This document shows, piece after piece, positions 22,992 to 34,630 of a stretch of 64,000 nt of DNA. Position 1 is the stretch's first letter, and each line of letters starts with the position of its first letter. The notes beneath the pieces are model-generated. The model searched no databases. It saw only the letters and a program-made list of their open reading frames with translations, and was not told the DNA's origin. This stretch comes from Parascedosporium putredinis (lineage: Eukaryota; Ascomycota; Sordariomycetes; Microascales; Microascaceae). The DNA is taken from the NCBI GenBank assembly GCA_949357655.1, contig CASHTG010000015.1, forward strand, positions 1,240,001 through 1,304,000, written 5' to 3'. The translations under genes were made by a program, and so were the position numbers.

Positions 22992-25454
22992 CTTTTCCGG
23001 AGCAGGTGGTGTAAGTGGGCGTTAGGATCGGGTTCGGGGAGACCCAGCGGGGGTTGTCGCAGAGGCTCAAGGCGGGTACTTTTTCGATATGACAGAGGAT
23101 GAAAATCCTCCTAGCCGTCCGTAGACAGCCTGGGTCTTTGAGAGGAACAAAATACTCGGAGAACTCAAGGTAACGACGCCCTCCCGAGGAGGAGCTCTTG
23201 CGGGCCGGCGGAGTGGCTCGCAAGTAAGAGTTTCTCGAGTCGACAGCCCTGTATACTATTACGTATACGATCTCCTCGTTCGCTTTGCCTCGAAATGAAA
23301 GCTAGGCTTCACTTCACGGCGGAATAGATATTTATGCCTCACGAAGTGTCCCTCGTCGGCGCTCAGCGTCGGCTCGAAGCTCAAACTGGAAATTTCGGAC
23401 CTGGTTCTGGTGGCTGGGCTCAAGCATGAGGGACTTGAAGAAGAGACGAGAACGTTCGCAAGGTTGTTTGAGCGTATGCATTGAGGACTAGTTCGTTTCG
23501 GTATAAATCTCGCGGTTGCTAAAAGCTAGAGTTTTTTCGGTATATGTCGTTGTCTGGTTTTCACCTATGTGCGTGAATGGAGGGAAGAGAGAAGGGGAAG
23601 ACGGAGGAGGATGGGGCCAGAAAAAAAAAAAAAGAAGAAATACAAGTAAAGCCCTCCACAAGGTACTCGGTACAATAACAAGTATTGGTGTAAGGCGGGA
23701 GACAAAGGGGGAAGGCGCGGATGGGGCTGTGGAAACTGGGGGAGGAAACTTTAGAACGCGGGCGCACAGATCAATTCAATTCCAACCCAAGCACAACCCT
23801 TCATGCGTTCAGTTTGTTCGGTTCCTGTCAGGTATATTTACTTGTGACAGAGCAAAGGTCAATGATCAGCTTGTAAATCTAGCGTTCTACGATGTGGAGC
23901 ATATCTGATCCAGGATCTCCCCGAGAATGGACTGGGTCTGGAATTGATGTCTGGCAAGAAATGATGTGTACTGAAATCACTGTCCTGGCAGCGCAAGGGC
24001 TCGAGATATCCATGGAACGATCAATCCGTCCTTGATCAAGCGATTCGAGGCCGGAGAGGACCCGCAATCAAACTTGGAAACGCCCAAAGCCAGCCACGCC
24101 TGCCTTATTGTTGCCAGCTTGTACTTGGCATCGAGAAGAGGTGTACTTTAATCCAAGCCTAAAAGTGCGGAGAAAAAGAGTACCCCGGTCCTTCCGCAAA
24201 CGTATCCGGATGTAACCGCAACCCAAATTTGGAAGTTCGAGCCCAAAGTTCGAGGCCTCTTCTCGTTCCCAAACTCACACTCAGGCGAGACGCGGTGAAA
24301 TTGGTCTAAAAACACAAGTTCCCCTCGGAAGAAAAAAATTGATTTCTTCAAACCTGAGTGACTCTTCGGGGTTCCCATTTGCAATGGGAAGGTCGCAGCA
24401 CCTCTAATCCCGGTCCGGCGTCCTGCGGCAATGACTTGCGAGATGCCCCCTGTGGAGGGGAGGGGGCGCCGTCAGGAAGGAACCTGCATTCTGGGCTGAC
24501 CTGCAGATGGGAGCAGACTCTCCCTAAATAAAGAAGAATTTATTTCGATTACATATTGGAACGAAGTGCTCCGGCCGGACATGCCACACCTCCAGATTTC
24601 CAAGACCAAGGCTCAGCGGAACACATGTCCAGACGGGGTGTCAGCTGAAGGTGTCAGACATCCCGCCAGCCCATGGCCTTAAGCTCACCTTTGTGTGTAC
24701 TTTATGTGGCTCCTTGAGACAGGAATTTCGACTTGGTTGTGATTCTCATTTCACAATTTTATCTTCTTCTTTTCGCTGGTTTCTTTTGTTTTCTCATCGT
24801 TTCTTGAGATATATCTAACCTCGCGGTGCTCGTCGCTGGCTTTGTCTTCCAAGCCCTCGAGCTCTTTGTGTACGTGTAACAAATTGCACTCATTATGCGA
24901 CCCCTAGCCACTCCATGTCCACGTACGAGGTTGATGCCCGTCCCTTCCCCCATTACTGCTTCTGGAAAGGTACCCGGACTCCCGCTTTTACGGCTTCTCG
25001 GCGGATTTCATTAATCTGGTGTTCTAAGGGTAAAAGATAATATCCTCGTTTCCTTTCTTCTATTATTACCACTCCGCTTTTTCTCCCTTCCCGTCTTCCC
25101 TTTCCGGGAAAGGCAAGTGATTCATCCTGGGCTCTATCGTGACGCTTGCAGAGCACAAACCCCGTGCGACGAGCCTCGTGCGAACGCCATGTAGAACGTT
25201 CAGTTTATCGACCCCATGGACCCAACTATTCTTGACATCGTACCTGGGTATCCTTGCACATTATTAGATCGATAACAAGCTAGATTCGCGAGGGGTGGGT
25301 TTGTTCGGAAGAGGGTAGTGTATCATGCCGAGATTCATTTGTCTAAGATGTGACGCTCGCTTCATTTTGGAACACGCGCGCACGCATGCAGAAAGGGTAT
25401 ATACATTCTTCACACTCCCCGGAGTAGCTCGGGGGCCCGTGGCTACCAAGCGCG
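22992..25454. other. Kinase 5' region and PRP4 3' region
   Basis: These 2.5 kb hold no supportable gene. The left part should carry the kinase promoter and a leader. The right part is downstream of PRP4. A minus-strand open stretch at 22849-23223 overlaps the kinase start in another frame and is not supported. Confidence 0.55.
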
Positions 25455-27024
25455 TTAGAGCGCTTCGCCATCATTCCGGCCCCACAACTTGATGGTCCGG
25501 TCGTGACCTCCGCTGACGATGCAGCTTCCATCCCGACTCACATCCACACTTCCTACCGGCCCCGTGTGCCCGCTCAACTCCTGTACGAGGCTCCAGTCGT
25601 CGGCCGAGAAGATCTTGACCTTGTGGTCCACCCCACTCGACACGAAAAAGGTCCCCGACTTCTTAGGGAGCTGCGCCCCTTTCTCGTCGACTCCGGGGGA
25701 TGCCTTCGAGAGGATCGTCTAGCCCCTTGTACCACCTTACGTCAGAAACCGCATTGGTGTGTGCCCCCACTCCACCTGTTCGTTGCACCTTGCGAATATC
25801 CCAGCACTTGATCCAACCGTCGGCAGACGCGGTGAGGACGCGGTGGCCGTCTGAACTCCAGTCAAGTCCGTAGATTGGCTTGATATGTCCGTCCATGTAG
25901 CCGTCTAATATCATAATCGTCCGTCCCGTCCGGAGATCCCACACTCTGCCGATGCTGTCAAGGCCCGCGCTCGCAACGAGCGACCCATCCGTGTTGAAGC
26001 TAACGGCGTACACGCCCCTCGAGTGCCCATCTTGCAGGAGCAATTCGGTCGTCTTTTCCACGTCCCATAGCCTCCACGACGTGTCTTCGGACGCGGACGC
26101 CACGTAACGCCCAGACGGGTGAAATTCTACCCTGCATACCCTTTGCGTGTGGCCCGAGAGCGTCGCCTTAGGCGTATCCTGATTCAACGACCAGAGATGG
26201 ACTTGCCCCTCCGCCCCTCCCGAAACGAGGTTCACCGAGTCTGGCGAAACGCCTCTCTCGGGTAACGTCGCGCCCGGGAACCAAGAGATGCCGCTGATCT
26301 TGCCCGTATGACCTCGAAAGGTCTTGCCCTCCTCCAGATCGGGTAGGCTGAACAGCTTCATCGTGCCGCCCCAGTTGCCCACCGCCACCGACTTTCCGTC
26401 TGGGGATATTCGCGTCATGCTCACATGTCGCTCGCCCGTCGTCTGCGACCCCTGAAGCTCAAATCCGGACAGTCTCTCCTTGATGTGTTTTCTAAACTTG
26501 ACGTGCGTGCGGAGCGGGATCGAGGACTCTTCTTTCTGGAATGCGATGCGCCGCTTCGCCCGGGGTAATGAAAATTCGGCGATGTCGATTCGTGCCTCGA
26601 GAAGCTCCGGTCCGCCCCTCGTGTAAAACTCTTCGTCCTGCTCGTCTTCCTCCTCTGAGGAGTCTCCCGCATCCTGCATCGTGACGTCGCCGCCTTCCTG
26701 CTTGCTAGCTAGCTCTGCCTGCACTGTGAGGAGCTCTCGTAGACGGTCTCTCCGATCGCCCGGGCCTTCTCCGAAAAGTGTGATGGGTTCACCGAGCTCC
26801 CGGAGCCGCGCCCGTACGCGCCCGTCGTCAGTAGGGACAGCGATTGTAGCTGCTAGCCGCTTCCTATTAAACGTGGACATGATTGCCGATGCCTTCGCTG
26901 ACGCCATGCCGGCCGCGCCTCCGGGAATATCGTAATCTTGATCCATAGGCACATCTTCGAGCGAAAGCCCCTTCTTCTCCTCTGCCTCGGCCTCCTCCAC
27001 GTAGGCCTGGCGCGACGGATGCAT
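25455..27024 (-). CDS. PRP4: U4/U6 snRNP WD40 protein Prp4
   Basis: Prp4 is a component of the U4/U6 di-snRNP and the tri-snRNP of the spliceosome. The gene has one exon and encodes 523 residues after repair. The N-terminal part carries the Prp4 (PRP4-like/SFM) segment near residues 68-95 (RARLRELGEPITLFGEGPGD). An acidic stretch (SSEEEDEQDEEF) follows. Then come about seven WD40 repeats, with clear blades ending VHLWSL, WRLWDV, GRVWDL, IKCWDI, VKIFSA and IKLWGR. Two single-base losses separate the last blades from the rest: the G5 run at 25695-25699 and the C4 run at 25676-25679. The start at 27024 begins MHPSRQAYVEEAEAEEKKG, as expected for the family. The gene diverges from a cyclin gene, with 782 bases between the starts. 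Confidence 0.94.
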
Positions 27025-27806
27025 GTTGACGATGTGTGGTGGAGGAACGGAGGGGAAAATAAGATGCCTGCCGGAAACGTTTGGTATCCAATTCGTGGAG
27101 TCCCTTTGTGAAGGCCCTTGGTCAGAGTGTAAGGAAGGGGTCTAGAAACCTCTGGCCATGAGGTTGGTGCTTTCTCCTTTGCTCGGCACGTTGATGTTGA
27201 TATAAATAAGGGCACCAGCTTTCGTTTGGGGAAATGCGCACGAGTCGTCTTCTTCACCTTTCACCAAGGATCAAATTGCTTCAGGTCGCAGTCTCCACCG
27301 CGTCTCTGGCCGCTGTTGCACAACGCCCAGCTCGCAAGGGCGGCGTATGAGCACCCCACCAGCTGGCAAGCGGTGATAGATCACGTGATAAGAAAAATGG
27401 CCCCTGCCCAGTTGCCAGTTCAAGCTGCGACCTTGGGCTATTACTGCAGTGTTCAAGAATTCTGGAGTCGCGGAGTCCACACGGAGCCCATGACCAGCCA
27501 TCATCCGAAGGTGCTTATGGAACAATAGTACAAGGGGGTGGACTGATTACCTAAAGCATTTTTTTGTCTCTTTCCCAGAGCCCGCCATCCATCTCGAGAA
27601 TATCCAAGGAAAACATCTCCACGCAACCTTGAGTTGTGGTCGCGCGAATCTTTTCACCTCGGACAACAGTGGCTTCGAACGCCTTAGTTTTAATCGGTAT
27701 CGTCTATCTTACGTCAATGAGTTGCACTCTGCCCTACAGTCACCAGAGTCCGAGTTAGCCTTGATCCATCAAGAACAACGAAGCAAAGGGCCGACCGATT
27801 ACGGCA
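27025..27806. promoter_or_regulatory. Divergent promoter of PRP4 and the cyclin gene
   Basis: These 782 bases separate two divergent start codons. A palindromic TCACGTGA lies at 27381-27388, inside a ten-base palindrome ATCACGTGAT, and is followed by a GATAAG. The 5' leader of the cyclin transcript probably occupies the right-hand part. Confidence 0.55.
27381..27388. promoter_or_regulatory. TCACGTGA E-box (Cbf1/bHLH-type site)
   Basis: TCACGTGA is the classical fungal Cbf1-type bHLH site. It lies about 357 bases from the PRP4 start codon and about 419 bases from the cyclin start codon. The motif is seen; binding is inferred. Confidence 0.45.
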
Positions 27807-29146
27807 ATGGCGAGCATCGACCGTTATCGTCCCCGAGGGAGGGCTATCAGCCACCCGCTATTCCCCAGAACAACTCGCGATCGCCCCCGCGCCGCCGAGA
27901 AGTTCCCCCTCCAGTCCCCTCCCCACCAACACATTCCTCAAGGACGTCTCCGCCGAGGAGACGAGATGCGCAATCTCCAGCCCCTTCGGCTCCCCGAACC
28001 CCCGGTCCCCATAATATAAGCCAATGGTTCTTTACGTCTGAAGAGGTTCTGAGCACGCCTTCTGTCTTGGATGGAATCCCGCCTGCCGAGGAGAGGCTCC
28101 GCCGGGCCAAGGGCGTCAACTTCATCTATCAAGCTGGCGTCTTGCTTGATCTGCCTCAGATCACCTTGTGGGTTGCAAGCGTATTTTTCCATCGCTTTTA
28201 CATGCGCTACAGCATGGTGGAGGAGAAAAGCGGCATACATCACTACGTAAGGAGACCGACCTCACTATCACTATACTCTTTTTCTTTTTTTTTTTTCGTG
28301 CTAACCAGTAGCTTAGAATATCGCCGCAACTGCCCTGTTCTTAGCCAACAAAACCGAAGAAAACTGCCGGAAGACGAAGGATATTATCATTGCTGTTGCC
28401 CGTGTCGCGCAGAAGAACTCGCGTCTCATTATCGATGAGCAAAGTAAGGAGTACTGGCGCTGGAGAGACAGTATCCTCATGTACGAGGAGCTTATGCTGG
28501 AGCTTCTTACGTTTGATCTCATGGTCGACAACCCTTATCAGCGTCTCTTCGAAGTTCTCGGCCAGCTCGACCTAGCGCATAACAAGACCCTCCGGCAGTC
28601 CGCCTGGACGTTTTGCAATGATGCGTGTCTCACCGCCCTCCCCTTCTCATGGAAGCTCGTGATATCGCCATTAGTGCCATCTTCTTCGCGAGCGCCCACA
28701 CCCGGCAGCAGATCGACGACGTCAATGGAGAGCCGTGGTGGCGCTTCCTTAACGGGGACGAGAGCCGATGTGTCAGCGCCATAAAGGTCATGCGGCAATT
28801 TTACACGGAGAACCCGCTGAAGAAACAAAATCCTTCACTTCCATCTCCCGCATTCCTCCTCGAAAATACTAGGAGGAGAGACGAGATTCCTCCCAGCCAG
28901 ACACCGCCGCCGTCAGCAACCCCCATGGGGGATCGATACACGCAAAGCCCTAGGCCTCACGCGAATGGCGGCGCTGGGGCTACTTCCGAGTCGAGCCAGC
29001 AGGTTACGACACACCGGTTCAACGGCAATGATTCGCCCACCTCCACTAAGAGAAAGGGGTCAGACTCGGATGGAGAATCCGAGGGCCGGGCCTCGAAGCG
29101 GCCGAGGTCATCTGAGGACGAGGAGGGCGAAGTCCCCGAATCGTAA
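27807..29146 (+). CDS. Cyclin K/T-type transcriptional cyclin (Pch1/Ctk2-like)
   Basis: Two exons read 27807-28246 and 28317-29146, giving 423 residues after repair. A Pro/Ser/Arg-rich N-terminus of about 70 residues precedes the first cyclin box. This box starts near QWFFTSEEV and contains RAKGVNFIYQAG, then FFHRFYMRYSM and, after the intron, ALFLANKTEENCRKTKDIII. A second cyclin fold includes RDSILMYEELMLELLTFDL and ends near RQFYTENPLKK. The C-tail is Ser/Pro-rich and acidic. This resembles cyclins pairing with Cdk9/Ctk1-type kinases that phosphorylate the RNA polymerase II C-terminal domain; whether it is the Pch1 or the Ctk2 orthologue cannot be settled by eye. The intron acceptor is CTTAG at 28316, after a poly-T tract and a CTAAC branch site. 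Two single-base losses occur at C4 runs 27831-27834 and 28640-28643. Confidence 0.88.
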
Positions 29147-30049
29147 CCTGGATACGATGACCCATGATGAGTAATTCTTCTTCAATATTATGTACCCAAC
29201 ACAAGATACCATGACCCCAGATTGGGATTTTCTCAGAGACGGAACAAAGAGCGATTACAGCGAGGGTAGGGGTTTCACGCACTACGCTTGAAAGTTATCA
29301 TAACAATTTTTTCCACTCTTTTTTATTATTTGTATCCACGGAGCGCTAGGTGTAATTACGGTATGACAATACGGGACAAGGGGTCATTGGCGGTGGCGTT
29401 TTCTTTCCCGGTGTGTGGGGAACCAATACGGACTCACTTGACTCTTGATTATATTTTTCGTTTTTTCTTTCTCATTTCGCCGCGATCTTCTTCTTTACTT
29501 TGGTTCTTGGCGTACCCTCCCCTATAGCACCGCCAATTCTTGCCCGTATTCGGATTGTTAAACCTACCTAGGCGACGAGCAAGTGGCAATCTTTTCCGTC
29601 TCCGCGATGAAGCAGGGTCGCTAGATGAAATCCCGTTCAACCTAGCGGCAACTATTTAGTCGCCACTGGTTACGGAAGGTGGTGTTAAATACACTAAAAT
29701 AGATTGGACTCTACTTGCACAGTCAGGAACCACCTCTCACCCCTCATCTTAGCTACATCTCTTCCGATGTATAGCTCACGACCATCAAGTTTGGGTCCGG
29801 GTCGATGCGTGGTATTAGGGAAGATGATGAGCATAGGTGCGGGCATATGCTGAGCCGGACACCCGGGACCGACGACCATCACAGGGAGGGAGAAGGGTAT
29901 GCTGGGGGCAACTCTTAGCGTTGCGATACAAGTCTTATAGAAACATCAATTCAGAATCATGAAAACTTGGGTACACTTTTCTGTCGTGAAAGCCTTAAAG
30001 AACATGAAAAGGAGAAAGCAAAACAAAGACACCGCCGACCGAGGTTCCC
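29147..30049. other. Convergent 3' interval between the cyclin and PYC genes
   Basis: These 900 bases lie between converging genes. I see no coding potential; both 3' UTRs are expected here. Confidence 0.6.
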
Positions 30050-33000
30050 TTATTTAATGATCCTGCACACCAAATCAGAACCGTCCACAGAGTCGCCTTC
30101 CTTGACCTGTAGACCCGAGACCTTTCCGTTGTGTGGCGCCGAGATAACCATTTCCTAAACATAGTTAGCCCATTCGAACTTGGCAAAATATATCTGTCCG
30201 TAGACTGAGGGGAACAGAACAACTTACCATCTTCATAGCGCTAAGAACGGCGAGGGGATCGCCCTTCTTGACGTCGGATCCCTCGTGAACCCTCAACTCT
30301 ACGAGAACACCAGCCATGGGGGCACCAACCTGGCTGCTGTCACCAGGGTCGGCCTTGGGCCGGCTAACATTCTCGACGGCCGCCGCCGTGTCCTCAACGG
30401 TAACCTGTCGTACCTCGCCATTCATTTCGTAGAAGACTTCCCTCATGCCGGTGTTATCGCTAAGAGGTCCAACGGCAAGAAGCTTCAGGATAAGCACCTT
30501 GCCCTTCTCAAGCTCCACATGGAATTCCTCACCAATATCTGGCTTGGAGAGGAAGTACTTGGTCGGAAGAACGGAAAGGTCACCAAACCTGGTAGTGAAC
30601 TTCTTGTAGTCCTCAAACACCTTGGGGTACATGACATATGAGGCGATGTCACAGTCGGTGACCTTGCCGAACTTCTTAGAAAGCTCACGTCTGACCTTGG
30701 CGAAATCAATGGGCTCGAGAGAGAGGCCGGGGCGGGCATCGAGCTTGCGGCGTCCACGGAGAGCGTCGGTTCGGAGAGGTTCGGGGAATCCACCATAAGG
30801 CTGTCCCATCATGCCCTCAAAGAACTCCAAAACGGAACCGGGAAGTCGAGCTGGGAGGCGCGAGCCTTGACATCCTCAAGACCAAGCTTGTTGGATACCA
30901 TAAACTGAGCAAGGTCGCCGACAACCTTGGAGGTAGGCGTAACCTTGACGATATCGCCGAGGAGCTCGTTCGCCTGCTCGTAAGCCTTCTTGGTCTCCGC
31001 CCATTGGGATCCGAGACCGAGTTGAGAGGCCTGGAACATCATGTTGGTGAGCTGGCCACCGGGGATCTCGTGCTCGTACACCTCTGGGTCGGGACCGGTC
31101 AGGTGCGCCTCGAAGGGAGAGTAGAGCAGGCGGAGTTGAGCCCAGTATTGATCGATGGCGCGGATGTGGCGGACGTTGAGATCAGGCTGCAAGTCGGTGC
31201 CCTCGAGTGAGGCGAGGATGGCGTTAAGGCTAGGCTGAGAGGTCATGCCAGACAAGCTGTCGGTCGCGGCGTCAACAACGTCCGCACCGGCCTTGGCGCA
31301 CGCAACCATGGAAGCGACACCAGTACCGGCGGAATCATGAGTGTGGACGTGAATGGGAAGGTCGGGGTACCTCTCGCGGATGGAGCCGATGAGAAGAGTG
31401 GCGGCATGGGGCTTGAGAACACCTGCCATATCCTTGATACCGAGAACGTGGATATCGAGCGCAACAAGCTTCTCAACGAGGTCAAGGTAGTACTGGAGGT
31501 TGTATTTCTTGTTGGGGTTAAGCATGTCACCGCTGTAGCAGACAGTGCCCTCGACAACACCGCCGGCCTTGTGGACGGCCTTGATGCCGACCTCAAGCTG
31601 GTTGATATCGTTCAAGGCATCAAAGACTCGGAAAATATCAACACCGTTCTTCTTGGCCTGGTCGACGAAGTGATCAATGGCGTTGTCGGGCAGAGAGGCA
31701 TAGGCGACACCGTTGGCACCACGGAGAAGCATCTGGAAGGGGATGTTGGGCACGAGCTTTCGCATGCGGCGGAGTCGGTCCCAAGGATCTTCGTAAAGGA
31801 AGCGCATGGCAACATCAAAGGTAGCACCGCCCCAGCACTCCAAGGAGTAAAGGTTGGCAAGGGCATGGCTTGTCTCCTTGGCAATGTTGAGCAGGTCGAC
31901 GGTACGAACTCGGGTGGCGAGGAGGGACTGGTGGGCATCACGCCAAGTGGTGTCCATGATCATGCAGCCCTGGTTGGCCCTGACCGCCTTGGCAAAGGCC
32001 TTAGGACCCTGCTCAAGGATAATCTGGCGCAAGCCTTGCTTGCTAGGCTCTGAAATGTCCAGCTTGTTGCCCGAGTCATCGGTAAGTACGGGCAGGATGA
32101 TGTCGCCCTTGAATTTGGGCTCGCCAACTTGGCCCTTGATGCTGCTGCCGTTGACGGCGACATCGCCAAGGTATCCCAAAAGTTTCTGCGCACGGTTCTG
32201 GCTCCCGATGAGGTCGAACAGGGAGGGGGTATCATCGATGAAGGTGGTCCAGCAGTTACCGCTGATGAAAGTGGGGTTCGTGAGCAGGGAAGCCAAGAAG
32301 GGGATATTGGTCTTGACGCCACGGATACGGAACTCGACAAGGGCTCGGAGCATCTTCCGCCTCGCAATCTCGTACGAGGAGCCGTGGCAAGTGCACTTGA
32401 CCAACATGGAGTCGTAGTGGGGGTGATGACGGCGCCGGCAAAACCGTTACCACCGTCGAGGCGCACACCGTTGCCACCGGCGGATCGATAGACTTCGATC
32501 TTTCCGGTATCGGGCTGGAAACCCTTGGCAGGGTCCTCTGTGGTGATACGGCACTGGATGGCGAAACCGCGTGTGGTGATGGTCTCTTGGCTCAGGCCAA
32601 GCTGCTGAAGGGTGGCACCAGCGGCGATCTGGATCTGGGCAGCCACGACATCGATACCCGTGATTTCCTCAGTAATGGTGTGTTCGACCTGGATACGGGG
32701 GTTGATTTCGATAAAGTAGTAGCGGTTCTGCTGATCAACCAAGAATTCAGCGGTACCGGCGTTGCGGTAGTTGACGGACTTGGCCAATCGAACGGCATCA
32801 GCCAGGATAGCGTCTCGTACGTCGACGGGAAGATCCTTGGCTGGGGCAATTTCCACGACCTTTTGGTGCCTTCGCTGGACGGAGCAGTCGCGCTCGTAGA
32901 GGTGGATGATGTTGCCGTAGTTGTCACCGAGGAGCTGAACCTCAATGTGCTTGGGCTTGTCGAGGAAACGCTCGACAAAGACGGTGCCGTTGCCGAACGC

Positions 33001-34630
33001 CGACTTGGCCTCGGAAGTGGCTCGGTCGAAAGACTCCTTGAGATCCTTCTCCTCGCGGACGACTCTCATACCACGGCCACCACCACCGTAGGCGGCCTTG
33101 ATGATGATGGGGAATCCATAGGTATCAGTGAAGGTCTTCACGGCTTCAAAGGTCTCGACGGCGCCCTCAGTACCGGGAACAACAGGGACGTTGGCGGCAA
33201 TGGCAAGCTTTCGTGCCGATACCTTATCGCCAAGAGCATTGATGACCTCGGGGGCGGGGCCAACGAACTATACAAGCTTGGGTGTGAGCGATGCGGCCGC
33301 AGAGACAAAAACGGTATATGGAGCTTCGGTGCGATGCGGGCAGGCTAGGGGTTCGGGCTCATGCAGGAAATGGGGGCGATGGGCAATTGGAGGCTAGGTA
33401 AACGTACCACAATACCCGCGTCTTCGACCTTCTTAGCGAACTCGGCGTTCTCCGAGAGGAAGCCATAACCTAAATGTCAAACAGCAAAGTTAGTAAACTT
33501 GAGTAGCGTAGATCTTGTCGCATTGACAACGATAAGTGATCAGTGGCATCAGCTGGCAAACGTGGGATCCAGCTGGCGTATAGAATGGCGGGGCGCAAAG
33601 TTTCGTGGTGCGAGCATGGCAAAAAAACCTCCCATTGACTGGTGGGATTTTTGCCGATAGTGGGGGAAAGTGGGCAGAGCTTACCAGGGTGAATCATGTT
33701 GGCGCCATGCTCGAGGGCAATCTTGATGATCTCGTCGCCGGCGAGGTAGGCACCGACTGGAGTATACTGGCCGCGCTTGCCAATGACATAAGCCTCATCG
33801 GCCTCTAATTTAGGAGAAGAAATTATTAGCCAACAAGTCAATTGTTGGAAATTCGCCAGTCCAAATGATGTGCCACTTACTCTGCCTGTGCATGCTCAGA
33901 CGATCCTCATAACTACGCAGAGTTAGTCAAGACTAATGGCAATGGGCTGCCGTCTTCAGCTCGTAGGGTGCGCGACGGCCTTACCTGAAGACCGCGATGG
34001 TATGCAGCGAAAGTTCGTGAGCCTGTGGAGCGTGATTAGCCTTCAACGAAAGAAAGAAGAAAAAAAGAAGAAAAAGACAGGAGATAAAGCAAAAGTCCAG
34101 CTACGAGTAGCGGAGAGGCGAGGGACCCAGGAACAAAAGCCCACAACGCACAATGCCCGGGAATGGGAATCTAAAAGTAAAAACTTACAGTTCTGAAGAT
34201 CTAGCCAAGCGAGAAGATGAAAACGTGAGTATAATGCCCTTAAAATAAAGAGAGAAGCGATCGCAAACAGCTCGCGCGCCCGGTCGCGCAAAGATTGGGG
34301 ATTTCATACACGAATAGCTAGAGAGAACCAGGTGTGAGCAATAGTGACCACTTCGTACCATTTACCAAAGACCACGGTGTGGAACAAACTTACGAATTTC
34401 ACCTCGGTTAGCAACTACAATAGAGGACAGAGCTGTTAGCAGTCGACCTAGGGCCAATTGGGCCGAGAAAAGCGAGGAGGATCGAGCTGGAGCATACCCA
34501 AGATCTTCTTCACCTGCATAATGCTGGAGTTGGCCCTGATGTGGTGGACAGTCTGGGTCTCCTTGACCTCATCCTCCTCGTCAAAGACATCATTGAAAGT
34601 GATGTCGGTTTGGGGAGGGGCGTGATCCAT
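30050..34630 (-). CDS. PYC: Pyruvate carboxylase
   Basis: This biotin enzyme carboxylates pyruvate to oxaloacetate, refilling the citric-acid cycle and supplying gluconeogenesis. Ten exons read 34630-34498, 34414-34394, 34317-34310, 34200-34189, 34022-33985, 33912-33881, 33804-33685, 33469-33408, 33267-30228 and 30154-30050, giving 1190 residues after repair, the usual fungal length. The biotin carboxylase domain starts at ILVANRGEIPIRIFRTAHEL and contains the ATP-grasp loop GGGGRGMRVV. The carboxyltransferase domain has DTTWRDAHQSLLATRVRT and GGATFDVAMRFLYEDPW. The biotinyl domain has the lysine in SAMKM, about residue 1155, immediately before the last intron. Exons 2, 3 and 4 are only 21, 8 and 12 bases, yet join to a perfectly conserved segment. 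Two single-base losses are needed: the G5 run 32419-32423 and the CCGGG at 30838-30842. A CCAAT lies at 34806-34810, upstream of the start. Confidence 0.97.

Noticed and set aside
31337..33348. Long plus-strand open stretches over the pyruvate carboxylase gene
   Set aside because: They mirror the high-GC third codon positions of the real minus-strand gene.
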